This document shows positions 1 to 12,713 of a DNA stretch of 64,000 nt, piece by piece. The notes under the pieces were generated by a model. That model did no database searches. It was not told the DNA's origin and saw only the letters and a program-made list of their open reading frames with translations. The position numbers were made by a program, and so were the translations under genes. The number at the start of each line of letters is the position of its first letter. Within the stretch, counting starts at the first letter, position 1. This DNA is from Henricia sp. BOLD:AAB3569 (taxonomy: Eukaryota > Echinodermata > Asteroidea > Spinulosida > Echinasteridae), in the NCBI GenBank assembly GCA_037783545.1, contig JBBELK010000309.1, positions 283,761-347,760 of the forward strand. The letters run 5' to 3'.

Positions 1-82
1 GGTGGGATTGCACAATGCAGGAAGTGACGTCATCCATTTGGCATTTTACACAGCGGTAGCGGTAGTTCTACAGGGCGGCGCT

Positions 83-286
83 GTTCCCATTGGACTTTTC
101 GAGGGCCCTGTAAAACTCCCGCGGCTGAGCGGAAAGTTTCCGCGGACTCTTTTACCCTGTAAGTTTTACATCGTGGTCGCGGTAACTTTACAGGGACGCT
201 AATTCTCCGTGCGTCCCCATTGGACTAAATTTTGCTACTCTCCCGCACAACCACGGGAGTTTAACCAAAAATAGTCCAATGGGAAT
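83..286. mobile_element. Short inverted-repeat DNA element, copy 1
   Basis: The ends are GTTCCCATTGGACT (83-96) and its inverse AGTCCAATGGGAA (273-285). The stretch 178-286 aligns, reverse-complemented, with 9,922-10,030 at roughly 90% identity by eye, so two copies of one family lie in opposite orientation 9.8 kb apart. There is no coding content; this is a non-autonomous relic. Superfamily unknown. Confidence 0.65.
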
Positions 287-488
287 CCCCTAACTCTTCA
301 CAAAAGAATGCTCTGGGATCTTTTAAGTGTGTAACATGACACACTGGCTTTACATCCCTTGTGTGTTTAAGTGCCTTGCTCAAGGGCACAGGTACATGTA
401 CCCCAGCTGGGTATCGAACCTGCAACCCCAAGTTTTCATCCGAGTATTTTACGAGTCAGTGACCTAAACCACTCGGCGATGGTACCCC
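286..488 (-). mobile_element. tRNA-derived SINE, minus strand
   Basis: Read on the minus strand, this carries a tRNA-like head with a box B-like GGTTCGATACC, then the body words GCCCTTGAGCAAGGCACT and AGATCCCAGAGCATTCTTT. The same order of words occurs at 34,590-34,868 (minus) and 56,893-57,140 (plus), so it is a dispersed family. It abuts the DNA element at 83-286. Established knowledge: Pol III promoter boxes inside a tRNA-like head define tRNA-derived SINEs. Confidence 0.75.
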
Positions 489-1116
489 AACACGATACCA
501 AATAATTCAATGACAAGTGACTTACACCGCACTAATAAAGAATAATGAACGTTCTCAATGTACTCCCAACACAGACTGTGTATGTAAACACATACGGTAT
601 TCAACCAACCTGTGATAAAAATTGTTGCTTGCATGTGTTGTCCCTCTGGGTGGTCGTCATATTTGTTTGTGTGTACCTGGTATGTCAAGTTTTCAAGTCT
701 TAATTTTGTTCTTAGGGTGTGTTTTTGTCATGGCTGTCATGTGGTTTGTATTTATTGATGATTTATTTAAGTTTTTTTTGCATACTTTTTAGATTTTAGA
801 TTTTTATTGTGCATTTTTAAAATGTTAAATTGGTTTTAAATTATCTGTAATTTATGTAAAGTGCCTTGGGCGTCAGCTTTTGATGGAGATTGCGCTATAT
901 AAAAATGCATTATTATTATTATTATTATTATGGCGTGTAACAATTGTTTGATTACACTCATTACCTAGCCAGAGATTAGATGAAAACATTAATTAACGGA
1001 TTCCATTGTACATGTACCTTTCATTTTTGTTCATTAAAAGGCACAGGCTCGTCAACAAAGCGCACGCGCCAAATTCGTGCCACGAAATACCCAGCTCCAT
1101 GCCTTTGCTAGAGAGG
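489..1116. other. Non-coding stretch with a SINE-like 3-prime end
   Basis: No gene is visible. The piece 840-931 reads like the 3-prime end of a retroposon: AAAGTGCCTTGGGCG, then GCGCTATATAAAAATGCATT, then about seven ATT units (909-931). Words of this type end many SINEs and LINEs in marine animals. The rest is AT-rich with no structure I can name. Confidence 0.5.
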
Positions 1117-1682
1117 TACCGTAATTTTCGGAATATAAGCCGCAGCTTATACGTTGAATTTGCCAAAAACAAAGTTCCTGGGGGCTTATAAACCGGGCGG
1201 CTTATACGCCGAGCTCTAAAGATAAAAATCATGATATGCTCATATACATGTACATTATGTATCGTGGTTCGTGAAGTAATTCTATCAATTTTTTATGGGA
1301 ATTTTGTATTGTCAACAAACGATGTTTAAGGCCGTCGCACGCGCACGAAAAGATGTGCAAATTTCCAAGGTGCAAAGTGTACCGATCTTCGTTAGTGACC
1401 CATACATCGATGTGACACTGCACAAGCGCAGGCAACCAGTTCGCCATCGGACCATGCCATCGGTCGTGAGTACCCGTCCAACGCCAAACAAATCGTTTGG
1501 TGCGTCTGTTCCTTCCGTGTTTTCTTCAATTCTTTACTTTTAGTTGGCGTTGTTTTAAAATCCAAAGAGTTATGTGTTTGTCATTGTCTGTGGAAATTTG
1601 TCTTTTAGATGGAAAATCATTACAAGTAATTTTAATTAACGATGTATTTCCAACGATGTACATGTACCGTCACTTTGCCAAA

Positions 1683-1976
1683 CTTGAGCCCCTTCGCCCA
1701 AAAGCCATTTCGCCCAAGCGGCATACGTGTACGTACGTCCGCAAGGCAGGCAAACGGTCCTCTATTTTAATTACGCAAGTAGTCTTTAGTTTTACAAATG
1801 TACATGTATCTAACAAAAAAATTACCAAAATTTAACAATTGCCTTTTCCTTTGCTCACGCACGTACGCGAAGGTGCATTTGTAATCCAGCCAAGTGTCGA
1901 TTTTCATGGTTATTGATGTATATGATGTAATGGGCGATGTAGATGAGGGCGAAGTGTCTTTTGGGCGAAATGACCG
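1683..1976. mobile_element. Small foldback element with TTCGCCC ends
   Basis: The left end holds TTCGCCCAAAAGCCATTTCG and the right end holds the inverse arrangement GGGCGAAGTGTCTTTTGGGC followed by GAAATGACC. The word CACTTCGCCC recurs in inverted pairs at 28.8/29.1, 33.5/34.2 and 43.7 kb, so this looks like a short member of the same family. No coding content. Confidence 0.55.
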
Positions 1977-3154
1977 ATTTTTTTTAATACTGGGTGCTGG
2001 GAAGGGCTAATCTGTTGCGCCATGCATTGGCCAAAATTTTATACAACACGAGGTCACGTATTTTTTTGTAAACTGACGTAAAAACAATTTCCGTCAGAAA
2101 TCTGAAAAGGCACATCAGCCCGTACCAGCGCCCAGTATGGGCGGTGGGAATGAGCGAGTGCCGGGCCAGGGCGGCACAGTCAGGACGCCACCTATTGGTC
2201 CAACTTTGAACATGGCAACACCAGTACCAAGCAGAAGACGACAATAGATTCATATTGCATTCGTTTTCCGCCTATGAATTACAAATATTAATATCAATCA
2301 CCCTATCCTCATGGAGACCCTTTGTCAGTTGCAATCTTCTTTTTAATGGTTTGCAAGTAATTTTATATGATGTTTCTGTGAATATTCAGATAAACGATTT
2401 CGGAAAAAGAACTAGAACAACAAGTTGGATAATTCCCTTGTTCGAGAGGCTATACATGTAGTTGACTTTAGTCGTCAACCGAACTTGCTCTGAATGGTTT
2501 TTAAGTGCTTTGAATCATGTTATCTGCGCTGCCCAGGCATATAACTTAATAAACTTGAATTTTCTTATCCCGCCCCTTTCCTTACTTTAAAATAAATAAT
2601 GTCCATCACAACAAACGGGAAGAGAAGGGAAATAACGCAAATGTCGGCATTGTCACCAGGTCCGTGAAATCGCCACCCAGTTCATGAACAATGGCTAATG
2701 AATAGGGTTGGCTACTTCACGTACCTATCTGTGTTAGGGCTTTTTTTTCTTTTTTTCCTTTTTTTAAATACACATGTATCTATATTGGGACATTTGGGCT
2801 TCGGCACGAAATCAATCTCTTTTTTTAAAATGTGGTAACCCTGAAAAGGCTGTGTTTCTTCCTCCATGTTTTGATGAAGTGCAGTTGTAGTCAACTACAA
2901 CTCAAATCCTTCGAAGTCGCCGTCTTCGCTGTCACTGTGGAAGAGAGCAGCCAAGTCGTCGTCCAACAGACTATAGGTACTGGGAAAAATGCGACAGACA
3001 ATGCTCCAAGAGTTCTTTATAAAGTCATTAATGCCTTTTCCAGTAAAGCCCCTTTTTTATTTCAATAAGGTTTTCTCTTGAGTGTGCTCTCATCAAAACA
3101 ACCCGACCACAAAGCTCTCTTTGAGGCCGCGTGCCGACAAAGAGTGCGACTACT

Positions 3155-3282
3155 GGGGTTCATTTCACAAACATCCTAAGATCCATCTTAGGGGTTCTTA
3201 AGTCCTATTGTAGGACTTAAGCACAGTCAACTCCTATTGCTAAGACCTTTTCTCTAAGTCCTACTTTTGTGAAATGAACCCC
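3155..3282. mobile_element. 128-bp inverted-repeat MITE
   Basis: Ends GGGGTTCATTTCACAAA and TTTGTGAAATGAACCCC are perfect inverses. The interior is itself partly palindromic, with repeated CTTAAGTCCTA-type words. The ends resemble those of the element at 23,801-24,823 (GGGGCCAATTTCAT), which suggests a related transposase. The target duplication is not clear. Confidence 0.7.
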
Positions 3283-3466
3283 TGGTGCGTGGGCGGCCGC
3301 GCGTGGCCCGCGGTCAGGCATTTAGTACGGCGGCAGTTCTTTGTGGCCGACAAAATGATGCGGCTTATACGATGGTGCGGCTTATACGCCGACTATGAAT
3401 CTTATTTTGAAAATTCGAGTGCCGTGGCTAATACACCGGGCGGCTTATATTCCGAAAATTACGGTA

Positions 3467-6400
3467 AATAGTTAGCGGTAAAAAATAAATGCGCAGGAAG
3501 TGCAACTACCGCTACATATATCCCTTCCTTCAATTGACGGATGAGCACAGTACAAGCGTGGTCATTAAAAACCATCAAGCTGTGCATAGTTGACAATGAT
3601 TGAACTGTCCTACTGAAAATCCTTAGATTGTCTGGAGCCGGCAGTGCAATTAAACGTCTACATGTAAATGGCAAGGAATCATTGATTGAGCACAATGGCA
3701 AGTGAACTGCGGCCAATAGGCTACCGGTAGATTCCTGATCTTGTGAGGCACCATGAAAAAAGCTTATTGCTCAAATTATGAGAAACATGAGACGAAAACA
3801 AATGTGTGATATATTTTTTTCAGCTGCAGTTTACAAACACTACATGTACATGTATACCGGTACATGTTATACTGTCAGCAAACCAGTGGAGGTACATGTA
3901 CATGTACATTGTACATTTTTGATTGTGGAGGGGACATGTACCGGTACATGCACATGGGTCTTTTCACGGTAAAGGGGGTATTTTGGCAACAGGTATTTTA
4001 CAAAAAAATACCTTTGTCTGGTCACACTATTTGTAACCCTTTTTGGGCCTAAGTTATCTGTTCAGAACAACTTAAACTTATTTCTTTTATTTTGAGAGCA
4101 GACACACAGGCATTTCCTCGAAAATATGGTCTGTGTTGCCAAAATGCCCCCTTTACTGTGGAAACACCTACATGTACACAATCTTGGTGGACTCTGTTAA
4201 TTGGCAACTGGTTACAATCTTGAGCAACGAGGCCAGTGTCACATTCAAGTCCAAAGTGACCACAAAACTGAACATTTGCCGCATTTACACAGTCACTACA
4301 CCTCGATCCGGCTTCGACTCGCCTTCAGAAACCGCAAAAGTCACCACTAATTGGAACTGCAGCGCATGCGTGAGCCGTTAGGTGTTGCGGCACAATTAGT
4401 GATAGATTGATCAATTAAATGTACTACACGGCGGGCACCGCCCCAAGGGTAGCGTTTACACTACAAGGGACCTTAGCAATTATGCGGGGTTCAACCCTAC
4501 ATGTATATACCCCAAAGGCGACTTAAAAAAGGCGAATCAGACCCGGGTCTGATCCACCTTTTTCAATTTACCTGTTGCATTTACATTTGTACACTTAGCA
4601 ACTCCCCTTTTTAGAAATTGCGGAGTTCGATTCGGCAAAGACGAATCAAGTGAAAACGGGCTATAAAGTGATGTTGCCATTATTATAGCTGTCGTCAGGG
4701 AATCACCATACATGTAATAATCTCACTGCAAAAACTACGTATGAGATGATGACAAAGCAAATCAAATATATGTTTGTTGTCAGGAATGGACCATTTTGAT
4801 GATAAATGGGATGAAATTGAGTGCATTGCAGATCACACGGACGTTTTAATCAGATGATGACTCTCCCTTTATTCTTTTTAAGATTTTGGGAAGGTGAAAT
4901 TTGAAAATATGTGCACGTGTACAGCGTTCGAATTAGCACTGGTCCGTTGCCCAAATGACATTTGAAATCATCTCGGGCCAGCTAGAAAGCCTCCCCAAAT
5001 GGTCCGGCTGTCCAGTTGAATTAAAACAGATCTGTGCCGTACATGTACATGTGAAATTTACGAGTTTCCGCAGATTCCCGCATTTTTGATTTCCTTAATG
5101 CGTTTTTCCGTGCATGTTTCCACTTTTTTGTTGAGCGTGACAGATTTTATTTTCTGCTTTTTTTTCTACACACGCTTGGGCGATCTTGTTTTTACCAAGC
5201 AAGAAAACATCGCCCTCCATTGACAGTAAATAGACCTGTCCAAGTCTATGACACTTCCGTCCGCACCAAGTCTGTGCGTGCGTGATTGCATGTAAACTAT
5301 AGGCGCGCGTGCAGACCATGACTGTGCAAGTCTAGTTACCAAGATTGCGCCATGAAACTTGTGTGTGGTGTGCGCACGTGTTTTTGCATGAACTGGCCGC
5401 CCACTGCGCATGCGGCCTAAAGTTGACCGGCCGCTCTCGCTGGCAGGTTTGGTGGCACGGCCCGCCCGGCCCGCAGTCCCTGCCCCGTCCATCCACTGCG
5501 CGATGAGGCCATGCAGTAATAATTTAAAAAGTGGAACAGATACTGGCCGTGTCTGTCAGTTACCGGGCCGGGAAGAGCTTGGGCCTCGGCCACGTGACTG
5601 AAAAAAGTTTGACCAGACTCTCACAGTGGATTTGGGTTGTAAGATTGCAGCATTATTGGCTCCGAGAAGGTGAAAATGTAATGAAAAATCATCATTCGTG
5701 TACATGTACATGTAACTGCGGATAAATGTTAACAAATATTCTTCTTTTTTTTTAGTCGGCCTCCATTAGGTTTTTGCATCGGGTTTGAAATGTATAAATG
5801 CTTCCTGTCTAATTGGTTTTATTTCTTTTTTAGTAAAAATATTTAAATACATGCACAAAAACATGCATTCGTGAGAGTTTGTAACAAAAGAGCCCTTTTT
5901 AAGACTCAAGAAAGGCAAAAAAATTCACCACACATTTTCAAACTTGTACTGGGAAGAACCTTATGACTAGTACATGTATCAAATGTTCCTAGTTTATTCA
6001 TTGAAATGTGTTTATTGCAAACACTAAAGGTCGACTGTGTGTAAAATGAATAACCTGAATTGAAATTTGAACCGGGCCACCTGAAAAGCCAATGGGCCAG
6101 TCAAAACTTACGGTAAGCCAACTGCATGGTCCTGGTGACCAGTTGGGAAAAAAGTTAAGGGCAAACGCTGAGTGTATACATTGCAGCTTTTGGCTCAGTT
6201 ATTAAAGCCATGTTCACACTGGACGGTTCAAATGGTCAAATTCAGCTATTGTCCGCAGCTTGACTTTTTGGACACAGGGAAATTTTACTGAGACAGCGAG
6301 GTAACGGAGCTGTCAGTATTATGTGTTGTCATGCTTTCTTTTGTCGCAAGACTATTATTGCATAGCACTAATCAAACTAACAATTGTATCAATAATATCT

Positions 6401-7259
6401 GCCATGATTGCAACCAAATAGAGGAACAATGCACAAGAAACCTGCCACATATGCACCACACCGTGAAACGTGCAAAGCACTCGAATGTGTGATGTCCCTT
6501 TGCAATATGACCTCATGCTTGGCCTGGAAGTACCGTACAGCTTTCTAAAGCCGCTTTTACCAACTCGCTCTGTTCGCACTGGACATATCGTCAATTTTCC
6601 TGGGCCGCAATTGGCCATGAAAAATAACCGCTGGACTCAGGAAAAGTTACCGAGAGGAAAACATCCCAGTCTGTCCGCAATGGACTAAAAACATGAAAAA
6701 TAGAAAAAGTAACCATCGTCTCGGTAAGCTACCGGTACATGTATACCAAACAAGGTCCAATGAGGACAGAGCTCATGTATGCTTTTTAAGATTTTGAGAA
6801 GTGAAATATGTGCACATTCCAGCCGCACATTCCAGCTTTTGGCTCACTTAATGATACAGAGTTGTGCAATATGTAACAGTTTTACGATGTGAATACTAAT
6901 GTGAGGTATGATTGGTTATCATAAAGGAGCCAAAGGAAAGATGGCAGCTTCCGTAAATAGTGTAAGATGCTTTTATGCATGTACACAAGTATGATCAGCA
7001 CAATTTTAAACGTACTCGTATTTGAGTTGCAAAATGTGTTTTTATAGCATACGGTATTTACAAGTTACATACATGTACCGGTACATGTAGCTCACTTAAT
7101 TGGGTGAAATTTCATTAAAACAGCAGTGTTCTAAAATGTTGAGTGGAAATTGGTGTCCATGTATTTTGCAAACTATGGAAACGAAAGCCTTGTAGTAGGT
7201 CATGAACAAAATGAGATAATTCATGTTTTTGTTCGGAAATTGAGAAACCCCGACATGTT
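3467..7259. other. Repeat-rich intergenic DNA without a recognised gene
   Basis: No gene is recognised on either strand; the open frames are short and lack splice context. There are many TACATGTA/TGTACA palindromes (for example 3,841-3,950). A possible element begins near 4,449 (GCGTTTACACTACAAGGGACC). Words resembling the GTCCAATG-type ends appear at 6,207 (TTCACACTGGAC), 6,565 and 6,752 (GGTCCAATGAGGACAGAG), probably a decayed copy of the family at 15,432-15,843. Confidence 0.4.
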
Positions 7260-7299
7260 ATGCACCTGTCAATTGTAATCCCGGCCCCGGGGGCCCCGG

Positions 7300-7590
7300 G
7301 ACTTTGGAGAAAGTAGCGGGGACATGGCCGGGGATGTCCAAAAAATCGTGCCCCGCTAGCCGGGACAATAGCGGGGACTTGGCCGGGGTTGTACAATTTG
7401 TTGCCCCGCTATACCGGGACAATAGCGGGGACATAGCCGGGGTTGTACAATTGTGTTGCCCCGCTATAGCGGGGACATAGCCGGGGTTGTACAATTGTGT
7501 TGCCCCGCTCTACCGGGACAATAGCGGGGACATAGCCGGGGTTGTACAAATTTGCTGCCCCGCCCCACCGGGACAATAGCGCCGCTCGCC
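7300..7590. repeat. Tandem repeat, about 54-bp GC-rich unit
   Basis: The word TTGTACAA, or a close variant, starts at 7,334, 7,389, 7,443, 7,487 and 7,542, giving spacings of 55, 54, 44 and 55 bp. Units contain the palindrome CCCCGCTATAGCGGGG. The array is the left subterminal block of the element at 7,260-9,661. Confidence 0.8.
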
Positions 7591-9349
7591 CGCCGGACTA
7601 GTAAACCAACATTTTAGGTAGTCCGCAAGCTGTTTCACTAGCCCGCATGTTGTTACAAATTTTTTTTCTAAATTTCTTCATTTTGTACCAACATCTATCG
7701 AGTGTGGAATTTTGCAAAGAAAAGGCTTTGGTTTTATTTTCAGCGGTACAGAACGACTTATCAAAGCATCAGTAGGTGCACATTTGATAAGGAAAAAAAT
7801 AATAGTGAAAAAAAAAAACTTGAAGATTTTACTAAAGAAACGAACAGAAACAACATGTTGCTAGCAGGAATAACTTTACTAGGAAAAACTCTGTTCTCAT
7901 GTGTTTTGTAAAGGTCTGGTAATTGCCAAGTATTAGGCCTAAATTCTTTCCAAATGTAAAAATAAACAGGTAGTTTTCCATTTCTTTTTCATCTATTACT
8001 TTTAAAAGCTTCTAATCGTTCCGAAAATTCCGTTTACGAACACCCCGTGCTGGCCGTGCGCACGTGGTTAGCATCGTGGTTAATGTTCACATGTACACAT
8101 GTGTAAACAAACCGGATGAATGTCCGGACATGCATGTACCCACTGCATGTACATGTATCGATACATGTGCCATTGTTTCTTCCATGCATTATGGCCGTAC
8201 ACGTGTTGCATTCCAAACACACAAACGTTGGCCCAACGTCTACCACTGGTTTCAGTGCTTTTGTGCACGCGTCTATGGGAAGCCTGGTACCTGTTGTTGG
8301 CCAACGTTGGGGTTCTCCCCATGTACAAACGTGCGTATCGGCCCGACCAAAAACAGCTCTCGATACGGTACTCGCGACCCGCTCCCCCGGTGCTGGTCCA
8401 AAGGGCGCCGGAACGTGCCTAGTCTGGTTTCCGGACAAAACATTCCCGGCTTTAGTGGGGCGGTAACCAGCCCGGCCAACTCATGCCGATCACCATTTTG
8501 TTAACTTGAACGTCATTGGCCAGAGTTTACTAGCAACAGGTCATATTATTTTTATCAGCCAATCAGCATGCGTTTTACAACACGAGTTGGCCTCTTACTC
8601 TGATCGGGAAATCCCCTGCACGTGAAATCCCCTGGACGTGCACGGGGTGTGGTTGAAACCCGGAGGTCGGTCCGGAGGTAACGGAGTAACCCGGGTAGAA
8701 TTGTTTGTTACCGTGTAGTACATGCTACAACCTACCTCCGGCTTGTTATTTTAATACCACGTAGCTCCGGAGCCACCGTCAACGCACCAACTACACGTTG
8801 ACAAAAACATCTACCTCCGGGTACCTCCGACTTTTATATATTTCCTACATGACATACATATGTAGCTGGGTTGTCGATCGTAATTTTTGTGATGTTTTTT
8901 CGTGCATCGCAGCGACCGTGTTTTGCTTGATCGTCATTTTTATGGAAATATTCGACGATCCTCGGCGCCGGAGAAATAGTGCCAAACGAGACTGTTTTAT
9001 ACGGACGTACGATCGCGTTTACATGAACACATTTTTAATGCTGAAATTGCGTGCGCGATCGCGAGCGGCCTTGTGGAAATCGGTGGCAAATGCGCCGGAC
9101 TAGAGGCCCCAAAACTATATGGATATCAACAGGAGAAATTTCTAAATTAAATACACATGGGGACTGAAGTTTTGTTAAATCCACCGTACATGCCTTTCTG
9201 AAATATGGACCTTTCAACCTTTTTAACTCGCCCGCCGGACTACAAAGAGAAGGGTTTTGACTCGCCCGCCGCTATTTTCATTCGCATTTGGCGAGCGGGC
9301 GACCGCTAAGGTCGAACCAGACTGCGGGGACTTTGCGTTGTACTTCTGT

Positions 9350-9560
9350 TATGCCCCGCAAGTTAGGGCCGGGACCGCGCGGGGGTTGTCCAAAATGCCC
9401 CGCATGTCGGGGCCGGGATTGTGCGGGGGTTGTACTAAATGCCCCGCATGTCGGGGCCGGGATCGTGCGGGGGTTGTACAATAATACCCCGCATACCGGG
9501 GCCGGGGTATAGCCGGAGATGTACAAAATCAAGTGCCCCGCAGGGCCGGGCACGTAGCGG
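9350..9560. repeat. Tandem repeat, 44-bp GC-rich unit
   Basis: GGTTGTAC-type words occur near 9,386, 9,430, 9,474 and 9,519, spaced 44-45 bp, each preceded by ATGCCCCGCATGTCGGGGCC-like sequence. This is the right subterminal block of the same element. The unit is shorter than on the left because it lacks about ten bases present in most left-hand units. Confidence 0.8.
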
Positions 9561-9921
9561 GGACGTAGCGGGAGTGTCACGCTGGGCCACTTGGACATCC
9601 CCGGCCCAGTCCCCGCTAGTCCCGGGTCTCCCGGGGCCGGGATTACAATTGACAGGTGCATTATCAGAGACAGGTGAAACAAACATTAGAACTCCAAGCC
9701 ATAGGAAAATACTCCTAATATAGGAAGCAGACAACAATGGCCAAATTTATGGTGGAGGGACAGGTGGAGTAACCAAATCCCACTGGGGCCAAGTAAAGTC
9801 AAGAATTCCAGCTCCCCTGTAGAGTGTAGTGTGTGTACATGTATGTGGTCTGGTGCAATGTTGTCTACAACATGGTAGTATACATGTACATTCATGTACT
9901 GTATAGTACCAGCACAGTGGT

Positions 9922-10125
9922 GTTCCCATTGGACTATTTTTTGTAAAACTCCTGTGGTTGTGCGAGAGAGTAACAAAATTTAGTCCAATGTGGACGCACG
10001 GAGAATTAGCGTCTCTGTAAAGTTACCGCGTAAGTTACTTGTAAAACCTATAGGGCGAGAGAGGCAGCGGAAACTTTCCGCTCAACCATGGAAGTTTTAC
10101 ATGGCCCTCAAAGTCCAATGGGAAC
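9922..10125. mobile_element. Short inverted-repeat DNA element, copy 2
   Basis: This is the reverse-complement partner of 83-286. It starts GTTCCCATTGGACT and ends AGTCCAATGGGAAC (to 10,125). Internal landmarks GGAGAATTAGCGTC and CGGAAACTTTCCGC match copy 1 in inverse order. No coding content. Confidence 0.7.
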
Positions 10126-10267
10126 AGTTTCACCCTGTAAAATGAACACGACCCTGCAGTAAACTATGGGTCTGCACGACAAACGTTTACTGCAAGGTCG
10201 CGGTAGCTTTCCGCATGGGCACTGAAAGCAATTGCAAATGGGAACGCATGGAAGATTACACGAAGGA

Positions 10268-10452
10268 ATGTTAGACTCGGACTCTAACATGGTGACTCGT
10301 GACTCACGAGTCACATTTTAAAAAAAAGAAAAAGTGACTCGTGACTAGGACTCGGACTCGAGGCTAAGACCTCGGACTCGATATTGATTGCAACACCGAT
10401 TATTATTATATAATTGATTGCAACACCGATTATCATTATATAATAAATTACA
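10268..10452. repeat. GAGTCC-rich repeat followed by a 2-unit direct repeat
   Basis: 10,268-10,385 is built from ACTCGGACTC and GTGACTCGTGACT words, a dispersed type also seen at 23,583, 46,420 and 48,891. It is followed by two copies of ATTGATTGCAACACCGATTA (about 10,383 and 10,411). No gene. Confidence 0.6.
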
Positions 10453-10505
10453 CCGATTGTTTAACGTTCGCAGCATGTACCATGTACAGTGTATGTACAG
10501 CACAG

Positions 10506-10869
10506 AATCATCTCAAGGCCGCTGTTAACCCCTGAGACTGGTCGGTTAACCCACCTCGCGAGCAGGGTTAGAAATTACCTGGGTTATAATCTAGAGAATT
10601 TCTAACCCCGAGAAGTGTAGTGTATGTGAACACTCCAAATTACCAGGGTAATCTTAGGGTTAAATTGTTCGTTAACCCCAAAATAACAGGTACAATTTGT
10701 TGCATCACTACACTGTACCTGAAGTTTAGTTCTGTAGTTGAGCCACATTTTCAGCTGCTTATTGTTTGGCAATGTCCATTAAATCCAGATGCTTGGTTAA
10801 CAGAAATTCAGGTTGCACTTGTCTGAGATGTCTTTTGTTTCTTGGGTACATTGTATACCTCTCCTTTAA
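10506..10869. mobile_element. Fragments of two dispersed elements
   Basis: 10,506-10,690 shares CAAGGCCG-TGTTAACCCC, GGTTAACCCACCTCG and CAGGGTTAGAAATTACC with 33,095-33,365. 10,815-10,869 (GCACTTGTCTGAGATGTCTT ... CTCC, then TTAA) matches 41,500-41,561 and looks like one end of a TTAA-flanked element. Confidence 0.5.
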
Positions 10870-12713
10870 TTTGACAAAGCACATGTGTAACATGCACAGT
10901 ATGCTCACGTTGCATGATAAACAAAATACAATGTGATCTTGATTAGGGGGCCACCTGATGCCAACTGTTTAAATCTTTGTCCAATCAAACCCCGACTTTT
11001 TTAAAACTTGAAGCAGGTGCTCAGGTTAACCCCGCAATTACCAAGGTTGCTTGTAAGCCTGTGCATATATGGTTTTGAAAAGGAACCGGATACCCTTTTG
11101 CCGCAAACTAGTCCAATGGGAACACTTAAGTTGCTTGTAGTGTAATACTACCCAAAACGGAATACAGATTCAGCAATCTGAGCATCCTTAGGGCAGAGCT
11201 TCTGCAGTGTGCATTGTACCATTCATACACCATGGGTGTATTTCTATTGAACATTATCGGAATTTTACCGGTAATCCCATTGATCAGTAAATAGCAGTTA
11301 ACATGAAATTTCTATCTGGAAAATAGCCAAGCTTGCTGGCTTTCTATCACGCTTTGTGAATTTGTCACAGACATTGAATCGGTCATTGTGTAATCGCATT
11401 TTCTGCCCTGTATGCGCACTTGGGGAGAGCAGTAGGCCTATACCAGTATGTTTCTGTTGGCATTTACCGGATAAATTTATTGCCATTTTTCTTCCTTTAG
11501 AAGGTAAATTGCTGGGGAAAATTCTCACCACTATTTACTGAAAGTTTTTCTCTTTTTCGGTATTATTCAGTAATTGGATCCCAATAGATTTCAAGCACAC
11601 CTCATCCTACATGTACAGTATGTACAAGTACATGTAGCTAAAAATGTTGCACAACTTCAGCCAGTGTTTGAAGCAAACTTGAAAATCCAATGCAGACTAC
11701 ATGTAGGATTAAATTGCCTTCTGGTGTTCCCTCTCCAAATGTATTGAACAACAAAAATTGTACACACTGGTTATAATACTGAGCCAATAAATCTTGGCAC
11801 ACAATATCAATGTTGTCTTGTGGGATCCTTCATACCCTGTAGGCACACTCAATCATGCATCTTCCTTGCCACATTACTCGCAGCAAGACACTATCACAAC
11901 AACCTCTCAGAATTCTAAAACAAGTCCACTACAGGGCATGAACTAAAACAAAACCATGGTACACTTTCATTTGACCCAAAGGCTCAGTCAACATTGCTGA
12001 AATGCTGACATACAACTCTAGTTACAGTGTGGTATCAGATTTGAGGCCCTGTGGATAAGCTGCAAAAAGCGAGATTATGGAGTAATATCATCTGCCTCAA
12101 AGCAATTTATTATAAGACCAAGAAAAATAGCTGAGTTTTCTATTACATCAAAAATATTTAAGGTATGTAGGTTGAAAAAACTTTTCCCCTCCCAATTTTT
12201 AAGTTGAAAGTAGGGCAGGATGGTGGTCAGTATTTTTACAATGTACCCCTTTGTGCCTCATTAGAATGTCTTAATTAAAAGTCGAACTTTTGAATACAAA
12301 TGCACAAGAGTGAGGCACTTTGTCAAGCTTTGGGAAGGGATGGGGAGAAACAAAATAAAGAACTTTATTTTTTATTAATTTTTTAATAAAAAATAGTTCT
12401 GCAGGATTTTTCTCGGTTGGGGCGGGTAACCAGAAACACAGGTTTTTTTATTCTTGCAATAAGCATGAACGCACACTATTGCCAAGCAACCAACAGTCTG
12501 GTTGCTTCATGGCATTTTCTCCTACGGTGAAAAGGGTATCGATTCTGTATTTCACATCTGCCGTGTGCACCACACAGCAACAAAATTTTAGTCTGGTCAA
12601 GTGAATACTAAGTGTGCATGCGAAAGGAAGTACGTCAGTACACTAGATGCTATTCATGTGAAACGCACACAAGGCTACCGGTAATTAGGCCTCATGTCTT
12701 ACATTTTTCTTAC
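10870..12713. other. Presumed GALNT2 intron sequence
   Basis: This lies directly downstream (minus sense) of the second confirmed GALNT2 exon, whose donor at 12,712-12,713 opens into it. I looked for the next exon, which should encode the part leading to the conserved EIILVDD segment, and did not find it. No other gene was seen. A lone AGTCCAATGGGAAC element end lies at 11,111. Confidence 0.5.

Larger units (their letters stand above)
1117..3466. mobile_element. 2.35-kb DNA transposon relic with CCGTAATTTTCGG ends
   Basis: Left end CCGTAATTTTCGGAATATAA (from 1,119) and right end TTATATTCCGAAAATTACGG (to 3,464) are exact inverses over 20 bases, and both are flanked by TA. Subterminal copies of CGGCTTATACGCCG occur near both ends (about 1,198 and 3,380). 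No transposase frame survives. Two smaller inverted-repeat elements (1,683-1,976 and 3,155-3,282) sit inside it and must be younger. Similar ends occur widely in animal genomes; I do not assign a superfamily. Confidence 0.75.
7260..9661. mobile_element. 2.4-kb element with GC-rich tandem-repeat arms
   Basis: The outer ends are inverted repeats about 45 bp long, both carrying CAATTGTAATCCCGGCCCCG next to TGCACCTGT. Inside each end is a tandem array: 7,300-7,590 has about five units of about 54 bp (one of 44 bp), and 9,350-9,560 has about four units of 44-45 bp. Each unit pairs CCCCGC/GCGGGG blocks with GGTTGTACAA. Units on the two sides read in the same direction although the outer ends are inverted. 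The interior (7,600-9,300) repeats CGCCCGCCGGACTA near both sides. No transposase was recognised. Confidence 0.7.
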
